Part shown: in pieces, positions 1 through 5,883 of the stretch
How positions within the stretch are numbered: position 1 is the stretch's first letter
Layout of the letters: each line of letters begins with the position of its first letter
From: an uncultured Collinsella sp.
GTDB lineage: Bacteria; Actinomycetota; Coriobacteriia; Coriobacteriales; Coriobacteriaceae
Assembly: GCA_900550735.1 (NCBI GenBank)
Contig: URTD01000067.1
Span: 1-9,471 of the forward strand
Direction of reading: 5' to 3'
Length of the DNA: 9,471 nucleotides
Made by a program: the position numbers and the translations under genes
The notes under the pieces: generated by a model
What the model saw: the letters and a program-made list of their open reading frames with translations, nothing else
What the model was told of the DNA's origin: nothing
Database searches by the model: none

Positions 1-2
1 AC

Positions 3-1337
3 ACGCAGACCGGCAAGCCGCTGGGCGGCCAACAGGTCGTGAACAAGCACACGGTGGTCAAGACCAAGACCAAAAAGCTGCCGATCTTTATTACGGCGCT
101 CGCCGGCTGCGCCTGCGGTGCCCTGCTGGTCATCGCGCTTATCATGAGCGGCACGCTCAACATTGGCGGCGGCAAGAACGCCGTGACGGCGGGCGCTTCG
201 GGCTCATCGACGCAAAAGATTACGATTGATTCCGAGGACACCACGTTGGCCGAGGCCGTTTCTGCCAAGGCCCTGCCCTCCGTCGTTTCCATTACCGCCA
301 CTTCGAGCGGTAGCCAGAATGGCTCGCTTTCGCAGTCTGCCGACGAGTCGGACAGCTCGGGCAGCGTCGGTTCGGGCGTGGTGCTCGATACCGAGGGCCA
401 CATCCTCACCAACAACCACGTGGTCGATGGCTATGACCAGTACGTGGTTACCATGGACGACGGCACCACCTACGAGGCCGAGTTCGTGGGCAACGACGCC
501 TCGAGCGACCTGGCCGTCATCAAGCTCAAGGACGCCGACGCCTCCAAGCTCACGCCGATCGAGATCGGTGATTCCTCCAAGCTCAACGTGGGCGAGTGGG
601 TCATGGCGATCGGGTCGCCGTTCGGCAACGAGCAGTCTGTCTCCACCGGTATCGTCTCGGCGCTCTACCGCTCCACGGCCATGAGCTCTACCAGCGGTAA
701 CACCATCTATGCCAACATGATTCAGACCGATGCCGCCATCAACCCGGGCAACTCCGGCGGCGCGCTCGTCAACGACAACGGTGAGCTGGTGGGCATCAAC
801 TCGCTCATCGAGAGCTACTCGGGCTCCAGCTCGGGCGTGGGCTTTGCTATTCCCGTTAACTACGCCAAGAACATTGCCGACCAGATCATCGGCGGCAAGA
901 CGCCGGTGCATCCGTACATGGGCGCTACGCTTTCGAGCGTCAACGCGCTCAACGCCCGCACCAACAAGCTGAGCACCGATAGCGGCGCGTATGTGGCGAG
1001 CGTCGTTGAGGACGGTCCTGCCGCCAAGGCCGGCATTCAGGAGGGCGACGTCATCACCAAGTTGGGCGACGACGAGATTACGAGCGCCGATGGCCTGATT
1101 ATCGCGCTGCGCAGCCACGAGGTGGGCGAGAAGGTCGAGATCACGCTCATGCGCGGCAAGGAAGAGAAGAAGGTCACCGTCGAGCTGGGCTCCGATGAGG
1201 AGCTGCAGAACCAGCAGCAGGACGACAGTTCGACCGACACCGGCAACGGCGGTATTACCGACGAGCAGCTGCGCCAGTACCTGGAGGAGCTGCTGGGCCA
1301 GCAGGGCCAGGGTCAGGGCTACGGCCAGGGTTACTAA
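3..1337 (+). CDS. HtrA/DegP-like membrane-anchored serine protease with PDZ domain (5' partial)
   Basis: This is a trypsin-fold serine protease of the HtrA family, expected to degrade or process misfolded proteins on the outer face of the cytoplasmic membrane. Counting from the GTG at 39, a basic cytosolic segment (KTKTKK) is followed by one hydrophobic anchor at about residues 15-37 and a Ser/Gly-rich linker. The protease domain shows the full triad: His127 in NNHVV, Asp157 in SSDLAVIKL and Ser239 in GNSGGAL. A single PDZ domain spans about residues 295-390, and the protein ends in an acidic/Gln linker and a Gly-Gln-Tyr tail. The reading frame is open from base 3 with no stop, and the GTG at 39 has no convincing ribosome binding site. 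The real start therefore probably lies upstream of the window, giving a longer cytosolic N-terminus. Family assignment is firm; orthology to a named htrA or degP gene is not claimed. Confidence 0.93.
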   Translation, partial: TQTGKPLGGQQVVNKHTVVKTKTKKLPIFITALAGCACGALLVIALIMSGTLNIGGGKNAVTAGASGSSTQKITIDSEDTTLAEAVSAKALPSVVSITATSSGSQNGSLSQSADESDSSGSVGSGVVLDTEGHILTNNHVVDGYDQYVVTMDDGTTYEAEFVGNDASSDLAVIKLKDADASKLTPIEIGDSSKLNVGEWVMAIGSPFGNEQSVSTGIVSALYRSTAMSSTSGNTIYANMIQTDAAINPGNSGGALVNDNGELVGINSLIESYSGSSSGVGFAIPVNYAKNIADQIIGGKTPVHPYMGATLSSVNALNARTNKLSTDSGAYVASVVEDGPAAKAGIQEGDVITKLGDDEITSADGLIIALRSHEVGEKVEITLMRGKEEKKVTVELGSDEELQNQQQDDSSTDTGNGGITDEQLRQYLEELLGQQGQGQGYGQGY

Positions 1338-1363
1338 CGAGCCATTTCGCACATGCCGAAGCC

Positions 1364-1404
1364 AGAGGGGCTGTCCCGCCAGCGCGGGACAGCCCCTCTT
1401 TTCT
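1364..1404 (+). terminator. Intrinsic terminator of the HtrA-like gene
   Basis: A perfect 16-bp stem (1364-1379 pairing with 1384-1399) encloses the 4-nt loop CAGC and is followed by a T-rich run (TTTTCTT). It begins 26 bases after the protease stop codon. The stem is GC-rich and the T tract lies on the + strand only, so it should terminate rightward transcription. Confidence 0.93.
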
Positions 1405-1407
1405 TAT

Positions 1408-1438
1408 TGATCCGTTGGGGACGGAGGAAAACGGATCA
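1408..1438. repeat. Short palindromic repeat, copy 1 (TGATCCGTT / AACGGATCA)
   Basis: Perfect 9-bp inverted arms, TGATCCGTT (1408-1416) and AACGGATCA (1430-1438), flank a 13-nt purine-rich loop. The right 22 bases (1417-1438) recur exactly, in inverse orientation, at 7649-7670 inside the end of the first ABC gene. An exact 22-bp match at two places 6 kb apart indicates a dispersed repeat of the REP/small-palindrome kind. It sits four bases after the terminator and could form its own small hairpin. Confidence 0.75.
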
Positions 1439-1473
1439 CTTGTGGCTGGCAAGAGGCCTGGTTCGTAATGGTC

Positions 1474-1676
1474 TGGACAGTTAGTTCAGATACGTATAAA
1501 TCTGGGGCAGCTTGGGATGCGTTTTGAGCAATTTTTGATTGGGATGGGGTTTGAATGGGTGTTTGGGAGGGCGAGCGGGACGTTTACATGGTCTCAGGGA
1601 GCCCAAATTAGTTGAAACAGGGGTGTTCGTGCCTAATCCAGCTCTAGGATTTATACGTATCTGAACTAACTGTCCA
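1474..1676. repeat. 203-bp element bounded by 29-bp inverted repeats (MITE-like)
   Basis: The left arm (1474-1502, beginning TGGACAGTTAGTTCAG) is the exact reverse complement of the right arm (1648-1676, ending CTGAACTAACTGTCCA). The 145-bp interior is G/T-rich, lower in GC than the flanking genes, and carries no credible ORF. Each arm also contains a TGGACA...TATAAA pair spaced 15 bp and pointing inward, loosely promoter-like. No clear target-site duplication flanks it; only a GTCTGG hexamer recurs (1471-1476 and 1682-1687), and the second copy is not adjacent. It could be a miniature transposable element, an insertion-sequence remnant, or a structured RNA with a long closing stem. Confidence 0.7.
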
Positions 1677-1720
1677 CCCCAGTCTGGCGGCTGCCGATTC
1701 GGTGCGGTTTGAGACCGCTA

Positions 1721-1749
1721 TTCGACCCCGTTGCGACCGGTGGTACTCT
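1721..1749 (+). promoter_or_regulatory. Possible ligA promoter
   Basis: An extended -10 element (TGG then TACTCT at 1744-1749) lies 17 bp after a weak -35-like TTCGAC (1721-1726). This would start transcription near 1756, about 30 bases before the ligA start codon. The -35 match is poor, so the call rests on the TGn extension and position. Confidence 0.35.
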
Positions 1750-1784
1750 TGTATCCGTTTGAAATCGAGCGAAGGAGTGCCGCT

Positions 1785-4013
1785 ATGGAGCAATCGAGCC
1801 TGTTTGGTGACGGCGTGGACATCGATACCGAAACGCCCGCGACCGCGGAAGCCACCGCACCGACCGATGCCCGTGCCCAGGCGGCAGCGCGCGCGGCCGA
1901 ACTGCGCCACGAGCTCGACTACCACGCCTATCGCTACTACATGCTCGATGCGCCCGAGATCACGGACGCCGCCTTCGACAAAATGCTCGTTGAACTGCAG
2001 GAAATCGAGGCCACCTACCCCGACCTGGTGACGCCCGATAGCTATACCCAGCGCGTGGGCGGCTACGTGAGCGAGCAGTTTACGCCGGTCACGCATATGG
2101 CGCGCATGTATTCCATGGACGATGCCATGGACCTGGACGAACTCGACGCGTGGCTCCAGCGCACTGAGGATGCCCTCGGTGCCGGTAGCGTCACCTATAC
2201 CTGCGAGCTTAAGATCGACGGTCTGGGCGTGGCCCTTACTTACCAAAACGGCACCTTCGTACGCGCAGCCACACGTGGCGATGGCACCACGGGCGAGGAC
2301 GTGTCGCTCAACGTCCGTACTATCAAGGATGTGCCCATGCACCTGTCCGAGCCGGCGCTCGCCCACATGGGCGCCGACCGCGAGCGCACCATTGAGGTAC
2401 GCGGCGAGGTCTATATGCCCAAGGGCAGCTTTGTGCGTCTGAATGAAGAGGCCGATGCCGAGGGCCGCGATCCCTTCGCCAACCCGCGCAACGCCGCCGC
2501 CGGCAGCCTGCGTCAGAAGGATCCCAAGGTCACGGCGCGCCGCGACCTGGCCACCTTTATCTATGCCATCGCCGATACCGACCCGCTGCACGTCCACAGC
2601 CAGCGTGAGTTCCTCGATTGGCTGCGCAGCGCCGGCTTTAGCGTCAACCCCAACGTGGCCCGTTGTGCCACGCCCACCGAGGTCCACGAGTTCTGTGCCC
2701 AGGCGCTTGAGCACCGCGGTGACCTGGACTACGACATCGATGGCGTGGTCGTAAAGGTCGATAGCTTCCAGCAGCAGCTCGACCTGGGCTTTACCGCCCG
2801 CGCGCCGCGCTGGGCCATTGCCTTTAAGTTCCCGCCCGAGGAAAAGCAGACCGTCCTGCGCGAAATTCGCATCCAGGTGGGCCGCACCGGTGTGCTCACG
2901 CCGGTCGCCGAGTTCGACCCGGTGACAGTTGCCGGCTCCACCATCGCGCGCGCCACGCTGCACAATATCGACGAGATCCGTCGCAAAAACGTGCGCGAGG
3001 GCGACACCATCATCGTGCACAAGGCAGGCGACGTAATCCCCGAGGTCGTGGGCCCGGTACTCGATAAGCGCCCGGCCGATTCGGTCGACTGGCACATGCC
3101 CGAGGTCTGCCCCGTGTGCGGCAGCCCCGTGGTCCACGAGGACGGCGAGGTTGCCTACCGCTGCGTCTCCATCGACTGCCCCGCGCAGCTCAAGGAGCGC
3201 CTGCTCCACTGGGTGAGCCGCGGTTGCATGGACGTCGACGGCCTGGGCGACGAGATCGTCGACAAGATGATCGCCGCCGGCCTGATCCACGATGTCGCGG
3301 ACTTCTACCAGCTCACGGTCGACGACATCGCCGGCCTGGACACGGGCCGCACCTATGCCAGCTCCAACAGCAAAAAGGGCGTCAAGAAGGGCGACCCCAT
3401 TCCGGTAGGCCTCAAGACGGCCGAGAAAATCATCGCCGAGCTCAACAAGTCCAAGAGCCAGCCGCTCGGTCGCGTGCTGTTTGCCCTGGGTATCCGCCAC
3501 GTGGGCAAGAGCGTGGGCGAGGTCATCGCCGAGCGATTCCTGTCGATCGACAAGCTCATCTTGGCGAGCGAAGAAGACATCGCCGAGTGCGAGGGCATCG
3601 GTCCCAAGATTGCGGCGAGCGTCAAGCAGTTCCTGGCCGTGCCCGAGAACCTTGCCGTACTGGAGCGCCTGCGCCAGGCGGGCCTGTCGCTCGAGGTCGA
3701 CTTGGGTGCCGCACACGCGCAAGCCGCAGCCGATGCCGGCGTGGCAGGCGAGCTCGCCGACGCACAGCCGCTCGCGGGTTTGACCTTCGTGCTCACCGGC
3801 ACGCTTGTCAACCGCACCCGCGACGAGGCGGGCGCGGCGCTCAAGGTGCTTGGTGCCAAGGTCTCGGGTAGTGTTTCAAAGAAGACGAGCTATCTGGTCG
3901 CCGGCCCCAAAGCGGGCTCCAAGCTCACCAAGGCTGAGCAGCTGGGCGTACCCGTGCTGGACGAGGACGCACTCGAGCAGATCCTGGCTACTGGTGAGGT
4001 GCCGGAGGCGTAA
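1785..4013 (+). CDS. ligA: NAD-dependent DNA ligase LigA
   Basis: LigA seals nicks in duplex DNA with NAD+ as adenylate donor, joining Okazaki fragments and completing repair. The ATG at 1785 is chosen because GAAGGAG (1771-1777) stands 7 bases before it; the frame stays open upstream but has no better signal. The 742-residue protein shows, in order: an N-terminal extension; the NAD-binding Ia region (ELRHELDYHAYRYY); the adenylation motif KIDG with nucleophile Lys143; an OB-fold; a four-Cys zinc finger (Cys442, 445, 460, 465); helix-hairpin-helix repeats at about 565-620; and a C-terminal BRCT domain at about 663-738. It is longer than the 671-residue E. coli enzyme because of the N-terminal extension, a Lys/Ser-rich insertion near residue 525 (SSNSKKGVKKGD) and an Ala-rich linker before the BRCT domain. 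Residues 3-7, QSSLF, resemble a sliding-clamp binding peptide. All catalytic elements are present. Confidence 0.98.
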   Translation: MEQSSLFGDGVDIDTETPATAEATAPTDARAQAAARAAELRHELDYHAYRYYMLDAPEITDAAFDKMLVELQEIEATYPDLVTPDSYTQRVGGYVSEQFTPVTHMARMYSMDDAMDLDELDAWLQRTEDALGAGSVTYTCELKIDGLGVALTYQNGTFVRAATRGDGTTGEDVSLNVRTIKDVPMHLSEPALAHMGADRERTIEVRGEVYMPKGSFVRLNEEADAEGRDPFANPRNAAAGSLRQKDPKVTARRDLATFIYAIADTDPLHVHSQREFLDWLRSAGFSVNPNVARCATPTEVHEFCAQALEHRGDLDYDIDGVVVKVDSFQQQLDLGFTARAPRWAIAFKFPPEEKQTVLREIRIQVGRTGVLTPVAEFDPVTVAGSTIARATLHNIDEIRRKNVREGDTIIVHKAGDVIPEVVGPVLDKRPADSVDWHMPEVCPVCGSPVVHEDGEVAYRCVSIDCPAQLKERLLHWVSRGCMDVDGLGDEIVDKMIAAGLIHDVADFYQLTVDDIAGLDTGRTYASSNSKKGVKKGDPIPVGLKTAEKIIAELNKSKSQPLGRVLFALGIRHVGKSVGEVIAERFLSIDKLILASEEDIAECEGIGPKIAASVKQFLAVPENLAVLERLRQAGLSLEVDLGAAHAQAAADAGVAGELADAQPLAGLTFVLTGTLVNRTRDEAGAALKVLGAKVSGSVSKKTSYLVAGPKAGSKLTKAEQLGVPVLDEDALEQILATGEVPEA

Positions 4014-4192
4014 TGGATATAGAGAATCGCAATTGCTCGCAGGCGGAAGGGCGCACGAAGCACGACCAAGTGCAGGCAAAAGAGCACCTGATGGCGCGAA
4101 TTCGCATTGCGGAACGTGAGCGCTCGGCAGGTGCGTCTCGCGATGCCTTTGAGGCGTTGACCGAGCTAGAGGCGAGGCTCGGTCTAGCCTAG
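4013..4192 (+). CDS. Small 59-aa hypothetical protein coupled to ligA
   Basis: The ATG overlaps the last base of the ligA stop codon (TAATG), and GGAGG (4004-4008) lies 4 bases upstream, so translation is probably coupled to ligA. The 59-residue product is strongly charged, with no membrane segment or signal peptide. Its N-terminal 20 residues are polar. The remainder (HLMARIRIAERERS, then AFEALTELEARLGLA) is predicted to form amphipathic helices. The C-terminal pattern, a charged helix then Gly/Ser, an acidic helix and a closing LGL, loosely resembles the tails of RelB/Phd-type antitoxins, but there is no DNA-binding half and no toxin gene beside it. Function is unknown. Reality of the gene is supported by the ribosome binding site and overlap rather than by recognised homology. 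Confidence 0.6.
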   Translation: MDIENRNCSQAEGRTKHDQVQAKEHLMARIRIAERERSAGASRDAFEALTELEARLGLA

Positions 4193-4276
4193 AGAGACCG
4201 GCACCGTGATCTGCGTCACGTAGGTTGTGGGGTCGTCGCTGATGATGTCGTCGATAAGGGCGATTTCGCGTTGCCC
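4184..4276 (-). pseudogene. C-terminal remnant resembling a MerR/GyrI-like effector-binding domain
   Basis: Just beyond the MATE stop, a minus-strand frame different from that of MATE encodes QREIALIDDIIS followed by DDPTTYVTQITVPVSLG and a stop. This matches from memory the closing pattern of GyrI-like domains in MerR-family drug-sensing regulators (R-E-x-x-L-I, then DPxxYVTEIxxPV at the extreme C-terminus). The frame is closed upstream by TGA at 4295-4297, within the MATE coding end, and has no usable start codon, so only a fragment remains. A MerR-type operator in front of the MATE gene makes a lost local MerR regulator plausible. The similarity is short and was judged by eye. Confidence 0.45.
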
Positions 4277-4278
4277 CG

Positions 4279-5625
4279 CTACGCTACCAACTTGTCAAAA
4301 GCCCCGCGCCGGTTGAGCACGGTAAACGCGACAACACAGATGACCGCCGACAAAATCGATCCGCACGGCGAGGCGATGCCCATGGGAAACAGCGTGTCGG
4401 AATAGGCGTTCGACAGCAGCCACGCGCCCGGCACGCGAATGAGCGCCACGGCTAGTACGTTGTGCGCAAAGCCGATGTAGCTCTTGCCGTATGCAGCGAA
4501 AAAGCCACTAAAGCAAATGTGGATGCCGGCAAAGATCGCGTCGAAAATGTAGCTGCGCATGTAGCCAGTGCCGGCCGCGACCACTGCGGCGTCCTTGGCA
4601 AAAAAGCCGATAAACGCCGGCGCTACCAGCCACATCAGCACCGTGATCAGGCAGCCGTACACCACCGAGATGGTCATGGCATCCTTGAGTACCTGACGCG
4701 CGCGGTCGCCCTTGCCCGCCCCGGCGTTTTGCGCCGTGAGTGCGCTGACGGTGGCGCCCATGGAACTCGGCACAATGAACAAAAAGCTGATCATCTTTTC
4801 GACCAGGCCCACGGCGGCAGCGTCGACGAGCCCTCGGTGGTTGGCAATGACGGTGATGAACATAAACGCCACCTGGATGCAGCCGTCCTGCACGGCCACG
4901 GGCACGCCGATCTTAAGAACGCTGCCGAGCACCTCGGGCTGGGGGCGCAGGTCGCTGCGCTTAACGTGGATGTTCGTGCGGCAGCTCTTGAGCCACACGA
5001 GCGCGAGGGCAACGCTGGCCGTCTGCGCGGTTACCGTGCCGAGCGCCGCGCCCACGGGGCCGAGCCCCATGTGGCCGATAAACAGAAAGTCGAGCGCGAT
5101 GTTGATGATGCATGCCACGCCAATCACGTACATGGGCGAGCGCGAATCACCCAGGCCGCGAAAGATGGCCGAAAGAATGTTGTACGCGGCGATAAAGGGA
5201 ATGCCGACAAAGCAAATACGCAGGTAGGCGGCGGTTCCTTCGACCGCCTCGGCCGGCGTGCCAATGAGTGCCACGATCTGCGGACACAGTGCGAGCAGGA
5301 TAGCGGCCAGCACCACCGAGACACCCATAAAGAGCGTGATGGTGTTGCCGATGGCGGTCTCGGCGCGGTCAAACCGGCGCGAACCCACGGCGTGGCCGAC
5401 GATAACCGTCGTTCCCATGGCCAGGCCCACGAGCGTCACGGTAATGATATAGAGCGTCTGCGCGCCATTGCCCACGGCGGTGATGCCGGCGGCGCCGCTA
5501 AACTGCCCCATCATGTACAGGTCGGCCATGCCGTAGAGCATCTGCAAAAAGTACGAGAGCATATAGGGCAGGGCAAAGACCGCGATGGTCTTAAGGACAT
5601 TGCCGCGTGTGAGGTCGTGTTCCAT
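4279..5625 (-). CDS. MATE family multidrug efflux transporter
   Basis: This is a multidrug and toxic compound extrusion protein of the cytoplasmic membrane, expected to export organic cations or drugs in exchange for Na+ or H+. The 448 residues match the usual family length and hydropathy is consistent with twelve helices in two homologous halves. Recognisable MATE features include the N-terminal LTRGNVLKTIAVFALPYML, the first-half loop ADLYMMGQFSG followed by GITAVGNG, the AMGTTVIVGHAVGSRR segment, FRGLGDSRSPM, and in the second half VPSSMGATVSALTAQNAGAG. The ATG at 5625 fits the family N-terminus, although the ribosome binding site is poor (only AGAAAG about 10 bases upstream). It diverges from the ABC exporter genes and is preceded by a MerR-type promoter, suggesting induction by a substrate. 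The substrate cannot be read from the sequence. Confidence 0.94.
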   Translation of the reverse strand: MEHDLTRGNVLKTIAVFALPYMLSYFLQMLYGMADLYMMGQFSGAAGITAVGNGAQTLYIITVTLVGLAMGTTVIVGHAVGSRRFDRAETAIGNTITLFMGVSVVLAAILLALCPQIVALIGTPAEAVEGTAAYLRICFVGIPFIAAYNILSAIFRGLGDSRSPMYVIGVACIINIALDFLFIGHMGLGPVGAALGTVTAQTASVALALVWLKSCRTNIHVKRSDLRPQPEVLGSVLKIGVPVAVQDGCIQVAFMFITVIANHRGLVDAAAVGLVEKMISFLFIVPSSMGATVSALTAQNAGAGKGDRARQVLKDAMTISVVYGCLITVLMWLVAPAFIGFFAKDAAVVAAGTGYMRSYIFDAIFAGIHICFSGFFAAYGKSYIGFAHNVLAVALIRVPGAWLLSNAYSDTLFPMGIASPCGSILSAVICVVAFTVLNRRGAFDKLVA

Positions 5626-5660
5626 GGGCGGGGCTTTCTGGCTGGGTTCGTTTAGCTACC

Positions 5661-5696
5661 AGTGTAGTGAAAACCCTACAACGATTGTAGAGTCAA
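5661..5696 (-). promoter_or_regulatory. MerR-type promoter/operator of the MATE gene
   Basis: On the minus strand, -35 TTGACT (5691-5696) is separated by 19 bp from a -10-like TTCACT (5666-5671). The spacer is filled by a perfect dyad, CTACAA-TCG-TTGTAG (5676-5690). An overlong 19-20 bp spacer containing a dyad is the hallmark of promoters activated by MerR-family regulators, which untwist the DNA on drug or metal binding. Transcription would start about 30 bases before the MATE start codon. A second -10 candidate, TACACT (5661-5666), lies further downstream at a less suitable distance. Confidence 0.7.
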
Positions 5697-5733
5697 GGTT
5701 TGTGTTGACAGTGGGGCGAAAAAGTCTCGCGCA

Positions 5734-5755
5734 CCATTATTCCGAGTGAATATGG
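5734..5755. promoter_or_regulatory. Operator-like inverted repeat, distal site
   Basis: CCATTATTC (5734-5742) and GAATATGG (5748-5755) form an inverted repeat with one unpaired base and a 5-nt centre. The first arm, with two preceding bases (CACCATTATTC, 5732-5742), recurs exactly at 5819-5829 inside the ABC promoter. Two copies in one divergent control region suggest binding sites for one regulator. The regulator is not encoded in the window. Confidence 0.45.
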
Positions 5756-5814
5756 ACACACATCACGAGAACTCGCCGCCGGCGCTAACCTTGCAGAAAA
5801 CGATTTCGGAATAC

Positions 5815-5842
5815 TTGACACCATTATTCGGCGCGCAATAAT
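5815..5842 (+). promoter_or_regulatory. Promoter of the ABC exporter genes with overlapping operator-like dyad
   Basis: A consensus -35 TTGACA (5815-5820) and a near-consensus -10 AATAAT (5837-5842) are separated by 16 bp. Transcription would start near 5849, about 35 bases before the GTG start of the first ABC gene. The -10 hexamer is itself the right arm of a dyad, ATTATT (5823-5828) with AATAAT (5837-5842). A protein bound there would occlude RNA polymerase, the usual geometry for a MarR- or TetR-type repressor of efflux genes; the repressor type is inferred. Confidence 0.65.
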
Positions 5843-5883
5843 ACGTGCGTTTGCGAACAACGTTTGATGGGGGTTGAACCTGC

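Larger units (their letters stand above)
1338..1784. other. 447-bp intergenic region between the protease gene and ligA
   Basis: No protein gene is supported here on either strand. The stretch holds, in order, the protease terminator, the small palindromic repeat, the 203-bp inverted-repeat element and the probable ligA promoter and ribosome binding site. It is noticeably AT-richer between about 1460 and 1670 than the surrounding coding DNA. Antisense reading frames that cross it are continuations of frames opposite the neighbouring genes and have no independent support. Confidence 0.8.
5626..5883. other. Divergent control region between the MATE and ABC exporter genes
   Basis: No gene is seen in these 258 bases. 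They carry the MerR-type promoter for MATE on the left, two copies of CACCATTATTC 87 bp apart, and the TTGACA/AATAAT promoter for the ABC genes on the right. A further TTGACA at 5705-5710 has no suitably spaced -10. The two transcription units therefore appear to have separate regulators. Confidence 0.7.

Noticed and set aside
204..1352. Minus-strand open frame opposite the HtrA-like gene
   Set aside because: Shadow of a well-supported protease gene; no recognisable domain.
1731..1784. Upstream in-frame start for ligA
   Set aside because: The frame is open there, but the strong ribosome binding site GAAGGAG positions the start at 1785 and the extra residues are not family-like.
1338..1784. 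tRNA, riboswitch or CRISPR array in the long intergenic stretch
   Set aside because: No cloverleaf, no known aptamer core and no regularly spaced direct repeats were seen; the repeats present are a single inverted pair and one small palindrome.
1644..3722. Very long minus-strand open frame opposite ligA
   Set aside because: It lies antisense to an unmistakable ligA, has no start signals, and is His/Ala/Gly/Arg-rich low-complexity sequence as expected from the complement of GC-rich codons.
4180..4200. CGGTCT/AGACCG hairpin after the small ORF as a terminator
   Set aside because: The stem is only 6 bp with a 9-nt loop and no T-run on either strand, so it is not supported as an intrinsic terminator.
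4462..5655. Plus-strand open frame opposite the MATE gene
   Set aside because: His/Ala/Arg-rich shadow of the MATE codons with no motif; the minus-strand MATE reading is unambiguous.
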